Shown here in pieces: positions 35,596 through 46,680 of a stretch of DNA of 64,000 bases. Below the pieces are notes generated by a model. The model was not told the DNA's origin, searched no databases, and saw nothing but the letters and a program-made list of their open reading frames with translations. The position numbers and the translations under genes are program-made. The first letter of the stretch is position 1. Every line of letters begins with the position of its first letter. This DNA comes from Rhizobiales bacterium dw_265 (GTDB lineage Bacteria; Pseudomonadota; Alphaproteobacteria; Micropepsales; Micropepsaceae), in contig JAAVUU010000009.1 in assembly GCA_018449595.1 (NCBI GenBank), positions 62,001-126,000 of the forward strand. The letters run 5' to 3'.

Positions 35596-36513
35596 ATGAC
35601 CGGAAGCGGCCCGATGCCTGAAAAACCCGTCATCGGCCGCAAGATCGTTCTTCCGCCCGAAGCGACTGTGGCCCAGGCTTTCGATATCATCGCGTGTAAC
35701 TGCTTCGAGCACCTGACGGCCAATCAGGGTGCCGTTGGCCGGGGCGACCGGGAAGGCATTCACCGGATGCGGGTAGGATTGCGCCGGTTGCGGGCGGCCA
35801 TATCGCTGTTCGCGGACCTGGTGCGGGGGCCTGACACCGAGGCGGTGAAAGCGGATTTGAAATGGCTGACCGGACGGTTGGCCGTGGCGCGGGATCTGGA
35901 TGTTCTTGTGCGCGGCCTGCGGCTGCGCAAGACCACGCCCCCGGATGTCGCGCGCCTGAGAGCATGTCTGGAGGCGCGGCGCAGGTGCGCATTCGCGGCG
36001 GCTGCGGCGGCCGTCAATGGCCGGCGATACCGCGGCATGGTGTTGCGGATCGCGGCATGGCTTGCCGCCGGCAGATGGCGGCACAGTCCGGCGCGAGGCG
36101 CGGGAACGCGCCCCGTCAAGGCGTTCGCGCGGGACGCCCTGCATCGCCGGACCCGGAAAATCATCCGAAGGGCCGGGATGCTGGACTTTCTCGATGCGCG
36201 CGAACGCCACAGGCTGCGGATCGCGGCCAAAAAGCTTCGCTATGCGACCGAGTTTTTTGAAAGCCTGTATGATGGCCGGGAATACAGGAAGTTCCAGGAA
36301 TGCCTGAAGGCGCTGCAGGATGGCCTGGGCGGCCTCCATGACAGTGTCGTGCAGGAAAAGCTTATCGCCAGACATATGCCCGCGCGCGAGAAGGGCGCCA
36401 CGGCGGGTATGGCCCAATTGATGGAACGGCGGCGCGTGCAGGACAGGCAGTGCCTGGCGCAAAGCAAAAAAGCCGCTGTGCGGCTTTCCGGGGCCCGGCA
36501 TTTCTGGCGGTGA
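35596..36513 (+). CDS. CHAD-domain protein
   Basis: 305 residues; nearly the whole length is a CHAD domain: HRMRVGLRRLRAAISLF (the conserved HxxRVxxRRLRA block) near residue 55 and LRIAAKKLRYATEFF near 210, embedded in two antiparallel four-helix bundles rich in Arg/Lys. CHAD domains bind polyphosphate. It starts 13 bases after the zeta gene and is probably co-transcribed, so it would also respond to low oxygen. Partner: cellular polyphosphate (family knowledge). Confidence 0.8.
   Translation: MTGSGPMPEKPVIGRKIVLPPEATVAQAFDIIACNCFEHLTANQGAVGRGDREGIHRMRVGLRRLRAAISLFADLVRGPDTEAVKADLKWLTGRLAVARDLDVLVRGLRLRKTTPPDVARLRACLEARRRCAFAAAAAAVNGRRYRGMVLRIAAWLAAGRWRHSPARGAGTRPVKAFARDALHRRTRKIIRRAGMLDFLDARERHRLRIAAKKLRYATEFFESLYDGREYRKFQECLKALQDGLGGLHDSVVQEKLIARHMPAREKGATAGMAQLMERRRVQDRQCLAQSKKAAVRLSGARHFWR
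36463..36487 (-). terminator. Intrinsic terminator for the leftward cytochrome c gene
   Basis: Read on the minus strand, AAAGCCGC and GCGGCTTT form a perfect 8-bp stem (36469-36487) with a 3-base loop, followed by further Ts (TTTTTT in total at the stem end, then GCTTTG). It lies 40 bases after the cytochrome c stop and inside the 3' end of the CHAD gene on the other strand. Confidence 0.75.
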
Positions 36514-36526
36514 ATTACCTGGTGGA

Positions 36527-36865
36527 TTACTGGAGCCCCTGTTTCATACTCAGGATGTAAGCGGATACCTGGCGAATTTCGTCCGGGTTGAGCGCGTAGT
36601 TGGGCATTCGTCCATGGGGGGCGGCCAGAAAGGCCGCGAGCGATGCCATGGTCGTCTCGTCCTGATGGGCAATCCATGGGAAGCCGGGCACGAAGTCCGT
36701 CCGGATGACGGGGCTATGGGTGTCCACCACATGGCAGCCGATGCACAAGCCATGTGCAATCGCGTCGCCTTTCACGACGTCATCCGCAACCTGTGCCCCG
36801 GCCTGCAAGCCCGAGCAGATCAAAAGCGCCGCGGCTGTCAGTGTCAGGTGCGGGTATTTCAGCAC
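36527..36865 (-). CDS. Small periplasmic monoheme cytochrome c
   Basis: 112 residues from a GTG at 36865 (GGAG lies about 10 bases upstream); a longer frame to 36955 has no signal-like start. A signal peptide (YPHLTLTAAALLICSGLQAGAQ) is followed by one heme motif CIGCH and an axial Met in HGRMPNYAL, then a final helix. This is a class I c-type cytochrome of the cytochrome c-550/small cL style. It is downstream of a 36-residue membrane peptide and an FNR-type box, so it may feed electrons to the cbb3 oxidase. Inference for the partner. Confidence 0.8.
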   Translation of the reverse strand: MLKYPHLTLTAAALLICSGLQAGAQVADDVVKGDAIAHGLCIGCHVVDTHSPVIRTDFVPGFPWIAHQDETTMASLAAFLAAPHGRMPNYALNPDEIRQVSAYILSMKQGLQ

Positions 36866-36915
36866 GTGCAAGCGGCGCTCCTGTCGAAACGGGTCAAATA
36901 CCCTTTGCGAATATG

Positions 36916-37026
36916 TCAGCGCGTGAAGATCCAGGACACCAGAAGCAACAGGCAACTCACCGCCGCCAGGGCGATGGCGATCGTGGGGAAATCCATGGGC
37001 AAAAGGGCGATCAGCCCGTGTAGCAT
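36916..37026 (-). CDS. 36-residue single-helix membrane peptide
   Basis: MLHGLIALLPMDFPTIAIAL followed by AAVSCLLLLVSWIFTR: one hydrophobic helix with a basic end, the size and style of CydX/CcoQ-like accessory peptides. It is too short for standard gene callers. It is 50 bases upstream of the cytochrome c GTG and 52 bases downstream of the box at 37078-37091, the same spacing as other genes of the regulon, which is the main argument that it is real. Confidence 0.5.
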   Translation of the reverse strand: MLHGLIALLPMDFPTIAIALAAVSCLLLLVSWIFTR

Positions 37027-37077
37027 GACATCACCGTTTGTTCATGGTTATATTTTCATGTTTCGCCGCAGTGGGGT

Positions 37078-37091
37078 TTGATCCCGCGCAA
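37078..37091. promoter_or_regulatory. FNR/FixK box for the membrane peptide and cytochrome c genes
   Basis: TTGATCCCGCGCAA, 8 of 10 matches, 52 bases before the leftward peptide start. It pairs with the perfect box at 37151 in the same divergent promoter region. Confidence 0.55.
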
Positions 37092-37150
37092 ACAGTCTCC
37101 AGCCGCGCGAAATGGAACCGGCGCGGCTGCTTGACGTTTGCTGCGTGACT

Positions 37151-37164
37151 TTGATTGATATCAA
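37151..37164. promoter_or_regulatory. Perfect FNR/FixK box for the N-ATPase operon
   Basis: TTGATTGATATCAA matches the full TTGAT-N4-ATCAA consensus. It lies 55 bases before the atpD start and is the strongest evidence that the alternative ATPase is induced at low oxygen. Confidence 0.8.
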
Positions 37165-37210
37165 GGCCGGATGCCCCCGTCCGGGCTTGAATGCATTAGT
37201 GTTTTCGTAG

Positions 37211-39038
<1,828 letters not shown>

Positions 39039-39042
<4 letters not shown>

Positions 39043-39317
39043 CGGCGCCCGAATCCGATCCGCTGGCGCGGAGCGTCCAGCTCAGGACCGAACGTCATCG
39101 CCGCTGGCTGCGTGACGGCGATCCGACGGTGGCGCGCCGCCTGGCCCAGATCGGCGTGCTGGGCTGGATCGTGGTGACGCCTATGCTGCTGGGCATGTTC
39201 CTGGGGCGCTGGCTGGACCGGCTGTCCGGCTCCGGCATCTTCTGGACGGCGCCGCTGCTGCTGCTGGGCCTCGGCCTGGGCTGCTGGTCGGCCTGGCGAT
39301 GGATGGACAGCGCATGA
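39039..39317 (+). CDS. atpQ: N-ATPase accessory membrane protein AtpQ (AtpI-like)
   Basis: 92 residues with two transmembrane helices (IGVLGWIVVTPMLLGMFLG and IFWTAPLLLLGLGLGCWSAW), resembling AtpI, the c-ring assembly factor. Position between epsilon and atpR is diagnostic of N-ATPase operons. ATGA overlaps on both sides. Confidence 0.85.
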
Positions 39318-39598
39318 TCCCCGCTTTCGACCACCTGCCGTTGTGGGCCAAGCTGTTCGATCTGCTGCTCCACCTTGCCCTGGGTTTCGGCGTCGGCCGG
39401 GTCTATTTCGATGGCGTATGGCGAACCGCGCAATTGTTCGCCAGCCGTCCGGCGGCGGCGATCGGCTGGACCTTGCTGCGGTTCGGGCTGCTCGCCGGTG
39501 TTTTGACCGTCACCGCCCTTGAAGGCGCGCTGCCGCTGTTATGCGCCGCGCTCGGCATCGTCCTGGCGCGGCCGGGCGCGATGCGGAGGGCGCAATGA
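39314..39598 (+). CDS. atpR: N-ATPase accessory membrane protein AtpR
   Basis: 94 residues, three hydrophobic segments, with Arg in the first and third segments as in AtpR proteins, which are proposed to help insert the c-ring. Found only in N-ATPase operons. Start at 39314 from the ATGA overlap with atpQ; the next gene again overlaps. Confidence 0.83.
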   Translation: MIPAFDHLPLWAKLFDLLLHLALGFGVGRVYFDGVWRTAQLFASRPAAAIGWTLLRFGLLAGVLTVTALEGALPLLCAALGIVLARPGAMRRAQ

Positions 39599-40278
39599 AG
39601 TCGCCGCTGGCCTCCACCGCCTTGTTTCATCTCGGCCCCGTGCCGGTCACCGAGGCCGTGGCCGTCACCTGGGCGATCATGGCGCTGCTGGCCGCAGGGG
39701 CGTGGCTGGCGACGCGGCGTCTTTCGCTCCAGCCCTCCCGGCTGCAGGCCTGTCTGGAACTGATCGTGGAAACGGTCGATAGCCAGATTCGCGATACCAT
39801 GCAGGCCGAGCCGCCGCCCTATCGCGCCTTCATCGGCACATTGTTCGCTTTCATCTTCGTCGCCAACTGGTCGTCGCTAGTGCCGGGCGTCGAGCCGCCC
39901 ACCGCCCATCTGGAAACCGACGCCGCGCTGGCGCTGCTGGTCTTCATCGCCGTGATCTGGTTCGGCATCCGGGCGGGCGGCGTCGGCGGTTACCTGGCGA
40001 CCTTCGCCTCGCCCAGCCCGCTGATGATCCCGCTCAATTTCATCGAGAGCCTGACGCGCACCTTCTCGCTGCTGGTGCGGCTGTTCGGCAATGTGATGAG
40101 CGGGGTGTTCGTCATCGGCATCGTGCTGTCGCTGGCGGGGCTCTTGGTGCCGATCCCGCTGATGGCGCTCGACCTGCTCACCGGCGCGGTGCAGGCCTAT
40201 ATTTTCGCCGTGCTGGCGATGGTGTTCATCGCGGGCGCGCTGGGCGAGGCAAAATCCAACAAGAGGACTCCGACATGA
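39595..40278 (+). CDS. atpB: N-type ATPase Fo subunit a
   Basis: 227 residues, about five to six helices. The essential stator Arg is in [12 protein letters not shown] and the last helices carry [15 protein letters not shown], the subunit-a signature. It forms the ion half-channels facing the c-ring. The ATG at 39595 overlaps atpR and the stop overlaps atpE. Confidence 0.92.
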   Translation: MKSPLASTALFHLGPVPVTEAVAVTWAIMALLAAGAWLATRRLSLQPSRLQACLELIVETVDSQIRDTMQAEPPPYRAFIGTLFAFIFVANWSSLVPGVEPPTAHLETDAALALLVFIAVIWFGIRAGGVGGYLATFASPSPLMIPLNFIESLTRTFSLLVRLFGNVMSGVFVIGIVLSLAGLLVPIPLMALDLLTGAVQAYIFAVLAMVFIAGALGEAKSNKRTPT

Positions 40279-40520
40279 ACTGGCTTTCCTTCGCGAGCAT
40301 CATCGCGGCCGCGGTCGCGGTGTCATTCGGGGCGATAGGCCCGGCCCTGGCCGAGGGACGGGCGGTCGCCGCCGCCATGGACGCCATCGCCCGGCAGCCC
40401 GAGGCGGCGGGCACCATCTCGCGCACGCTGTTCGTCGGCCTCGCCATGATCGAGACCATGGCGATCTATTGCCTGGTGATCGCGCTCTTGCTGCTGTTCG
40501 CCAATCCGCTGCTCAAATGA
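40275..40520 (+). CDS. atpE: N-type ATPase Fo subunit c
   Basis: 81 residues, two-helix hairpin with the ARQPEA loop (39-44). The ion-binding carboxylate is Glu60 (AMIETMAIY) and a second Glu27 sits in helix 1 (GPALAEGRA). Classical Na+ binding c subunits have Gln and Ser/Thr around the site; here Thr61 follows Glu60, while the helix-1 Gln is replaced by Glu, the double-carboxylate pattern known from the Burkholderia N-ATPase ring that was reported as proton-selective. So ion choice cannot be settled by eye. Confidence 0.92.
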   Translation: MNWLSFASIIAAAVAVSFGAIGPALAEGRAVAAAMDAIARQPEAAGTISRTLFVGLAMIETMAIYCLVIALLLLFANPLLK

Positions 40521-41248
40521 CCATCGACTGGTGGACCCTTGGGCTTCAGACCGTCAATGTCGCGGTCCTGGTCTGGCTGCTGGCGCGGTTTTTCTGGCGT
40601 CCGGTATCGGCCATGATCGCCGAGCGCCAGGTCGCGGCCGGAAAGGAACTCGCCGAGGCCGCCGCCAGGCAGGCCGAGGCCGAAAAGGCTTTGGCGGACA
40701 TCGCCGCGACACGCGCCGGCCTTGCCAAGGAACGCGAGGCGCTGCTGGTCGCGGCCGCCGCCGAAGCGGACAAGGAGCGCGCGGCGCGGCTGGAAAAGGC
40801 GACGCGGGAGATCGCGGCCCTGCACGACGCCGCCAAGGCCGCCGTGACAAAAGAACGGGAAGCGGCCCTGGCAAGCTGGCGCGGCCATGCCGCCACCCTG
40901 GCGGTCGAGATCGCGGCCCGGCTGCTGAAACGCCTGGACGGCGCGGCGGTGCGCAAGGCTTTTCTGGATGAGTTGCTGCATGAGATCGGCGGCCTGACAC
41001 AGGCGCAGCGCGGTGACCTGGCCGGCGGTGCGCTGGAACTGGTCAGCGCCGTTCCCCTTACGGACGCGGAGCAGGCGCAATGCCGTGCCGGATTGGCGCA
41101 AGCCCTGGGACCGGATCTGCAACTCGCTTTCACGGTGGACGCGGCGCAGATCGCGGGTTTCGTCCTGCGCGGTCCCAGGCTGGCCGTCAGCGACAGTTGG
41201 CGCGGCGATCTGGACCGCATCCTGGCGGAGCTTGGCGATGACGCCTGA
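40517..41248 (+). CDS. atpF: N-type ATPase Fo subunit b with delta-like C-terminus
   Basis: 243 residues, well over the 155-170 of ordinary b. A single N-terminal helix ([20 protein letters not shown]), a long Ala/Glu/Arg coiled coil (about 40-130), and a C-terminal part with [12 protein letters not shown] and [13 protein letters not shown] resembling the delta-subunit core (SAxPL..., GGxxL). No separate atpH exists in the operon, so this is read as a b-delta fusion stator. It overlaps the alpha gene by 11 bases. Confidence 0.85.
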   Translation: MTIDWWTLGLQTVNVAVLVWLLARFFWRPVSAMIAERQVAAGKELAEAAARQAEAEKALADIAATRAGLAKEREALLVAAAAEADKERAARLEKATREIAALHDAAKAAVTKEREAALASWRGHAATLAVEIAARLLKRLDGAAVRKAFLDELLHEIGGLTQAQRGDLAGGALELVSAVPLTDAEQAQCRAGLAQALGPDLQLAFTVDAAQIAGFVLRGPRLAVSDSWRGDLDRILAELGDDA

Positions 41249-42746
41249 TGCCGATGCCTGGCTGGCGCGCGCCCGCGAAAAGCTGGCCGGGGCATCCCTG
41301 GGTCCGCGCTCCGAGCAGATGGGGCGGGTCGAGCAGTCCGGCGACGGCATCGCGCTGGTGTCGGGCCTGCCGGATGCGCGGCTGGACGAGTTGCTGCGCT
41401 TCGAACGCGGCCAGTTCGGTTTCGCCCAGACGCTGGATGCGGATCGGATCGGGTGTGTGCTGCTCGACGATGCGGATGGCGTGGAATCCGGCGACAAGGT
41501 GTTCGGCACCGGCGATGTCGTGCGCGTGCCGGTGGGCCCAGGATTGTTGGGCCGCGTGATCGACCCGCTGGGCCGGCCGCTGGACGGCAAGGGGCCGGTC
41601 GTTGCCGAAAGCACCGCCCCGGTCGAAAGCCCGGCCCCGGCGATCATCGACCGCGACCTGGTCACCCAGCCGGTGCAGACCGGCCTGGCCGTCATCGACA
41701 CGCTGTTCGCGCTGGGGCGCGGCCAGCGCGAACTCATCATCGGCGACCGCGCCATCGGCAAGACTGCCATCGCGCTCGACACCATCATCAGCCAGAAGAC
41801 CGGCGACATGGTCTGTGTCTATGTCGCGGTCGGCCAGAAAAGCGCCAGCACCGCGCGGGTGATCGAGGCGATCCGCCAGTATGGCGCGCCGGAACGCAGC
41901 ATCGTGATCGTGGCGGGCTCGGCCACCTCGCCCGGATTGCAATGGATCGCGCCCTTCGCGGCCTTCACCATGGCGGAGTATTTCCGCGACCGGGGCGGCC
42001 ATGCGCTGGTGGTGATCGACGATCTCACCAAACACGCCGCCTGCCACCGCGAGATCGCGCTGCTGACCCGCCAGTCGCCGGGGCGGGAGGCCTATCCCGG
42101 CGACATCTTCCATGTCCATGCCCGGCTGCTGGAACGCGCCGCCAAGCTGTCGAAGGAAAAGGGCGGCGGCTCGCTGACGGCCCTGCCCATCGCCGAGACG
42201 GATGCGGGCAACCTCAGCGCCTATATTCCCACCAACCTGATCTCGATCACCGATGGCCAGATCGTGCTGGACAGCAAGCTGTTCTACGAGGGCCAGAAGC
42301 CGGCGGTGGATGTCGGCGTCAGCGTCAGCCGGGTCGGCGGCAAGACCCAGGCGCGCGCCCTGCGCGAGGTGGCGGCGACCTTGCGGCTGGATTACGCGCA
42401 ATTTCTGGAACTTGAGACCTTCACCCGCTTCGGCGGCATGCCGGATGCGCGGGTCAAGCGCCAGTTGACCCGCGGCGCCCGCATCCGCGCACTTATTGCG
42501 CAACCGCGGCTTTCGCCTCTGAGCCTGGGCGAGGAGGTCGCGCTGGTGATGGCGGTGCAGGAGGGGTTGCTGGACGCGCTGCCGGTGGAAACGCTCGCGA
42601 CCGTGCGGGCGCGGCTGCTCGCCACCCTGGAGGCCGAAGCCGGCGGGGCGCTGCGCCAGCTTGCCGCGACCGGCGCGCTCGATGATGCGGGGCGGGCGCA
42701 ACTGCATGCTGCGGTGGCTGGCCTGATCGCGGACATCCATCCATGA
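41238..42746 (+). CDS. atpA: N-type ATPase F1 subunit alpha
   Basis: 502 residues. Walker-A-like GDRAIGKT, Walker B region [13 protein letters not shown] with the following [20 protein letters not shown], and the C-terminal helical domain are as in the non-catalytic F1 alpha. The ATG at 41238 lies inside atpF in another frame. Stop overlaps atpG by 4 bases. Confidence 0.92.
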   Translation: MTPDADAWLARAREKLAGASLGPRSEQMGRVEQSGDGIALVSGLPDARLDELLRFERGQFGFAQTLDADRIGCVLLDDADGVESGDKVFGTGDVVRVPVGPGLLGRVIDPLGRPLDGKGPVVAESTAPVESPAPAIIDRDLVTQPVQTGLAVIDTLFALGRGQRELIIGDRAIGKTAIALDTIISQKTGDMVCVYVAVGQKSASTARVIEAIRQYGAPERSIVIVAGSATSPGLQWIAPFAAFTMAEYFRDRGGHALVVIDDLTKHAACHREIALLTRQSPGREAYPGDIFHVHARLLERAAKLSKEKGGGSLTALPIAETDAGNLSAYIPTNLISITDGQIVLDSKLFYEGQKPAVDVGVSVSRVGGKTQARALREVAATLRLDYAQFLELETFTRFGGMPDARVKRQLTRGARIRALIAQPRLSPLSLGEEVALVMAVQEGLLDALPVETLATVRARLLATLEAEAGGALRQLAATGALDDAGRAQLHAAVAGLIADIHP

Positions 42747-43567
42747 GCGAACGGCTTTCCCAGGTCGCCGCCCGCATCCGGGGGATACGCGAGTTGGGCG
42801 CGGTGGTGAATGCCATGCGCGGCATCGCCGGGGCTCGCGCCCGCCAGGCGCGCGAGGCCCTGCGCGCCGTCGAACTGTATGCCGCGTCGCTGTCCGGTGC
42901 GATCGGCCAGGCCCTGGCCTTGTTGCCGCCCGACGGCGTCGTTGCCCCCGTGCGCGGCCGCGCCCTGATCCTGTTCATGGCCGAACAGGGCTTTGCCGGT
43001 GCCTTTAATGAGCGGCTGCTGGAGGCTCTCCCGCCTGCGTCCGATGGCGTCGAGCTTTTTGTCGTCGGCACGCGCGGCGCGTCGCTGGCGCAGGAGCGCG
43101 GCATCCGGCCCGTCTGGAGCGGGGCGATGCCGGCCCATCCCGATTCCATTCCCCGGCTGGCCGACCGGATCGCCACCCAATTGTATGCCCGCATCGCCTC
43201 GGGCGCCATCGGCCGGCTGGATGCGCTGTTCGCTCGCACCGCGACCGACATCGAAAGGCGGCATCTGTTTCCCCTCGATCCCAAGTCCTTCGCCGCCGCC
43301 CCGTCCCGCAACGCGCCCCTGCTCGACCTGCCGCCCGCCGCGCTGTTGGCCGACCTGACCGCCGACTATATCCATGCCCAGCTTTGCGACGCCGCCCTGC
43401 ATGCCTTCGCCGCCGAGAATGACGCGCGCATGGCGGCGATGGCGGCGGCGCATCGCGAGATCGGCCGCCAGCTTGCGCAGCTGGAGATGACCCAGCGCAT
43501 CGTCCGCCAGGACGAGATCACCGCCGAAATCATCGAACTGGCGGCGGGCGAGGCGGCACAGGGTTGA
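42743..43567 (+). CDS. atpG: N-type ATPase F1 subunit gamma
   Basis: 274 residues. N-terminal coiled coil ([20 protein letters not shown]) and the C-terminal helix with [20 protein letters not shown] correspond to the gamma shaft; the middle is more divergent than in housekeeping gamma, as usual for N-ATPases. Last gene of the operon; the ABC-exporter genes begin about 50 bases further on. Confidence 0.88.
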   Translation: MSERLSQVAARIRGIRELGAVVNAMRGIAGARARQAREALRAVELYAASLSGAIGQALALLPPDGVVAPVRGRALILFMAEQGFAGAFNERLLEALPPASDGVELFVVGTRGASLAQERGIRPVWSGAMPAHPDSIPRLADRIATQLYARIASGAIGRLDALFARTATDIERRHLFPLDPKSFAAAPSRNAPLLDLPPAALLADLTADYIHAQLCDAALHAFAAENDARMAAMAAAHREIGRQLAQLEMTQRIVRQDEITAEIIELAAGEAAQG

Positions 43568-43619
43568 TCGTCTCCCATATCAAGGTATCGTTGTGCGATC
43601 TGGCATGTGGAAAAGCGCG

Positions 43620-44441
43620 ATGAAACGATTTCTGCTCGCGGCGCTTTTGCTGCCGCTCGCGGGCTGCGGCCAGAAGCCGGACGATGCCTGGCTGGGGTAT
43701 GGCGAGGGCGACACCGCCTTCATCGCCGCGCCGCAGCCCGGCTGGGTGCGGGAGATGAAGGTCGAGCGCGGCACGGCGGTCCATCGCGGCGATCTTCTTT
43801 TCGTGCTGGACCCGGACGCGCAACAGGCCAGCCGCGACACGGCGCAAGGGGCGCTGGTCCAGGCCCGGGCGTCGCTGGCGCAGGAACAGTCCAACCTGGC
43901 CTATACCCGCACCCAACTGACTCGCCAGCAGGCCCTGGCCAGGGCGGGGGCGGGCACGCCGACCCAGCTTGACGAGGCCCTGACCAACTATCAGCAATCG
44001 GGTGCGCGCATCGCCGAGCTTCGCGCCGAGATCGCCCAGATGACGGCCTCGCTGGGCGGCGCCGCCTACAGCCTGTCGCAGCGCCGCATCGTCGCCGATA
44101 CCCAGGGACCCGTGCAGGACATCTATTTCCGCCCCGGCGAATATGTTCCGGCCGCGACGCCGGTGGTCTCGGTGTTGCCGCCCGCCAATGTCTATGTCCG
44201 CTTCTTTGTGCCGGAAACCCAGTTGGCGCGGGTGCATCTGGGCCAGAAGGTCAGTGTCGCCTGCGACGGCTGCAAGGCGATGACCGCGACCGTCACCTTC
44301 ATCGCCCAGCAGGAAGAGTTCACGCCGCCCGTCATCTTCAGCATCGGCAACCGCGAAAAGCTGGTCTACAAGCTGGAGGCGCGCGCGCCGGGCGGGCTGG
44401 CGGTTCATCCCGGCCAGCCGGTCGATGTGCGGCCGCTGTGA
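43620..44441 (+). CDS. HlyD-family membrane-fusion lipoprotein
   Basis: 273 residues. Start at the ATG preceding the lipoprotein signal (MKRFLLAALLLPLAGCGQ, lipobox LAGC); longer starts at 43605 or 43593 are possible. A lipoyl-like beta half with IAAPQPGWVREM, a coiled-coil hairpin with Gln/Ala repeats and a beta-barrel follow the MFP plan. Likely periplasmic adaptor of the ABC exporter encoded next to it (YbhG-like). It starts 52 bases after atpG, perhaps transcribed with it. Confidence 0.8.
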   Translation: MKRFLLAALLLPLAGCGQKPDDAWLGYGEGDTAFIAAPQPGWVREMKVERGTAVHRGDLLFVLDPDAQQASRDTAQGALVQARASLAQEQSNLAYTRTQLTRQQALARAGAGTPTQLDEALTNYQQSGARIAELRAEIAQMTASLGGAAYSLSQRRIVADTQGPVQDIYFRPGEYVPAATPVVSVLPPANVYVRFFVPETQLARVHLGQKVSVACDGCKAMTATVTFIAQQEEFTPPVIFSIGNREKLVYKLEARAPGGLAVHPGQPVDVRPL

Positions 44442-45346
44442 CCCTCGCCATCGATGTGAAGGGGCTGACCAAGCGGTTCGGCCGCAAGACCGCGGTGGAC
44501 CATATCGACATCGCCGTGCCCCAGGGCGAGGTGTGGGGATTTCTCGGCCCCAACGGTTCGGGCAAGACCACGACCATCCGCATGCTGTGCGGCCTGCTCA
44601 GCGCCGACGACGGCACGGGCACCTGCCTGGGCCTGGATTTCCGCACCCAGGCCGAAGCGATCAAGCTGCAGGTCGGCTACATGACCCAGAAATTCAGCTT
44701 CTGGGAAGACCTGTCGATCCGGGAGAATCTGGAATTCGTCGCCCGGCTCTATGGCCTGCCGGATCGCCGCCGCAAGGTGGACGAGACCCTGGCGCGGCTG
44801 GGACTGACCGACCGCCAGCGCCAGCTTGCCGGCCATCTGTCGGGCGGCTGGAAACAGCGCATGGCGCTGGCCGCCTGCACCCTGCACGATCCACGCCTGC
44901 TGCTGCTGGACGAGCCCACCGCCGGTGTCGATCCCAAGGCGCGGCGCGATTTCTGGGAGGAGATTCACGCCCTCAGCGAAGCGGGTCTCACCGTGCTGGT
45001 CTCGACCCATTACATGGACGAGGCCGAACGTTGCGACCGTATTGTCTATATCCTGGGCGGCAGGCTGGTGGCGCGCGGCTCGGTGGCGGAGGTGATCGGC
45101 CAGTCCGGCCTGATTACCTTTGAAATACAGGGTGCGGATGTGCGCCACCTGGCCAAGGCGCTGCAGGGCCAGCCCGGCGTGGATTATGCCGGCTTCTTCG
45201 GCGCGGCGCTGCATGTCAGCGGCCGCGACCGGGCCGGACTGGAAAGCGCCATGGCGCCGTATCGCGGCCGGCCCGGCCTTGCCGTCCACGAGACGGTGCC
45301 CAGCCTGGAGGATGTCTTCATCCACCTGCAGGAAAAAGCGCCGTGA
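44438..45346 (+). CDS. ABC exporter ATP-binding protein
   Basis: 302 residues. Walker A GPNGSGKTT, Q-loop MTQKFSFWEDLSIRENL, signature LSGGWKQRMALA and Walker B LLLLDEPTAGVDPKARR all present, typical of the drug/lipid exporter class (YbhF/NatA-like). The GTG at 44438 overlaps the previous stop. It pairs with the single following permease gene; whether it works as a homodimer is inferred. Confidence 0.88.
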   Translation: MTLAIDVKGLTKRFGRKTAVDHIDIAVPQGEVWGFLGPNGSGKTTTIRMLCGLLSADDGTGTCLGLDFRTQAEAIKLQVGYMTQKFSFWEDLSIRENLEFVARLYGLPDRRRKVDETLARLGLTDRQRQLAGHLSGGWKQRMALAACTLHDPRLLLLDEPTAGVDPKARRDFWEEIHALSEAGLTVLVSTHYMDEAERCDRIVYILGGRLVARGSVAEVIGQSGLITFEIQGADVRHLAKALQGQPGVDYAGFFGAALHVSGRDRAGLESAMAPYRGRPGLAVHETVPSLEDVFIHLQEKAP

Positions 45347-46470
45347 ACATGCTGCGCCGCATCGGCGCCATCCTGGTCAAGGAATTCCTCCAGATGCGCC
45401 GCGACCGGCTCACCCTGGGCATGATCGTGGGCGTGCCGCTGATGCAGCTTTGCCTGTTCGGCTTCGCCATCAACCTCAATCCCCACGACCTGCCGGCCGC
45501 CATCGCGATCGACGATCCCGGTCCCTTCGCCCGTTCCATCGTCGCCGCGCTGGAGAATACCAGCTATTTCCAGATCATCGACGAAACCAACAGTCCCACG
45601 GCGGCGCGCAGGCTGCTGCAGGAGGGCAGGGTCATCTTCGTGGTCGAGATACCGGAAAATTTCAGCCGCGACATCGTGCGCGGGGCGCGGCCGGATCTGC
45701 TGATCGAGGCCGACGCCACCGATCCCGCCGCCGGGTCCTATGCCCTGTCGGCCTTCAACATGCTCGCCGCCACCGCGCTGCGCGACGACCTGGTGGGGCC
45801 GCTGGCGGCGCGGGCCCAGGGGCCGCCGCCGTTCAACACCGTGTCGCACCTGCTGTACAATCCGGAATCCATCACCCAGTACAACATCATTCCGGGCCTG
45901 CTGGCGGTGATCCTCACCATGACCATGGTGCTGATGACCTGCCTGGCCCTGACCCGCGAGCGCGAGCGCGGCACCTATGAGAATCTGCTGGCCATGCCGG
46001 CCTCGCCGCTGGAGATCATGGTGGGCAAGATCGTGCCCAATATCGCCATCGGCGCGGTGCAGAGCGCGATCATCCTGCTGATGGCGCGCTATGTCTTCCA
46101 TATCCCGATGATCGGCTCGCTGCCGCTGCTGGGGGGCGCGCTGGCGATCTATATCGTCGCCAACCTGGCGGTGGGCTATACCTTTTCGACTGTCGCCCAG
46201 AACCAGCTGCAGGCGATGCAGATGACCCTGTTCTTCATCCTGCCCGCCATCCTCTTGTCGGGCTTCGCCTTTCCCTTCATGGGAATGCCGGCCTGGGCGC
46301 GCTGGATCGGCGAGGTGATGCCGGCGACGCATTTCCTGCGCATCGTGCGGGGCATCCTGCTCAAGGGCAACGGCCCGGCGGAGATCTGGCCCGATATCTG
46401 GCCCCTGGGCCTGTTCACCCTGGCCGCCGGCAGCCTGGCGCTGGCGCGCTTCCGCCGCACCCTGGATTGA
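45343..46470 (+). CDS. ABC-2 type exporter permease
   Basis: 375 residues with an N-terminal helix, a large periplasmic loop (about 45-165) and five further helices; motifs LTRERERGTYENLLAMP and PAILLSGFAFPFMGMP are the ABC2_membrane hallmarks. Starts with GTG at 45343 overlapping the ATPase gene. Usually two such permeases (YbhS/YbhR) accompany one ATPase; only one is here. Substrate unknown. Confidence 0.87.
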   Translation: MNMLRRIGAILVKEFLQMRRDRLTLGMIVGVPLMQLCLFGFAINLNPHDLPAAIAIDDPGPFARSIVAALENTSYFQIIDETNSPTAARRLLQEGRVIFVVEIPENFSRDIVRGARPDLLIEADATDPAAGSYALSAFNMLAATALRDDLVGPLAARAQGPPPFNTVSHLLYNPESITQYNIIPGLLAVILTMTMVLMTCLALTRERERGTYENLLAMPASPLEIMVGKIVPNIAIGAVQSAIILLMARYVFHIPMIGSLPLLGGALAIYIVANLAVGYTFSTVAQNQLQAMQMTLFFILPAILLSGFAFPFMGMPAWARWIGEVMPATHFLRIVRGILLKGNGPAEIWPDIWPLGLFTLAAGSLALARFRRTLD

Positions 46471-46500
46471 TCTTGGGGAATTGGGGCCTGTCCTCAATAG

Positions 46501-46647
46501 AAATCAAAAATAAAGCTGTCATGGCCCGCGACTGCGGGCCACCCAGGTGACGCAGACTCCCATGCTGGCATCTTATGCGCACCAACTGGGTGGCCCGTTC
46601 GCACGCTGCCGCTACGAACCCGGCGGGCCATGACAAATTGTTGATTT
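46501..46647. repeat. 147-base nested palindrome between convergent genes
   Basis: Three nested pairs of arms: AAATCAA (46501) with TTGATTT (46641); TGTCATGGCCCGC (46517-46529) with GCGGGCCATGACA (46623-46635); CGGGCCACCCAG (46535-46546) with CTGGGTGGCCCG (46586-46597). The whole block can fold into one branched hairpin. No gene is present. Such structures are typical of palindromic intergenic repeats or MITE remnants and could end both convergent transcripts. The copy number in the genome is not visible here. Confidence 0.7.
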
Positions 46648-46680
46648 GGTTGTCGGCAACTGAGTCCAGACCCTGGTCCG

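Noticed and set aside
40275..40520. Assigning Na+ specificity to the c subunit
   Set aside because: The helix-1 Gln of Na+ rings is replaced by Glu27; proton use is equally likely.
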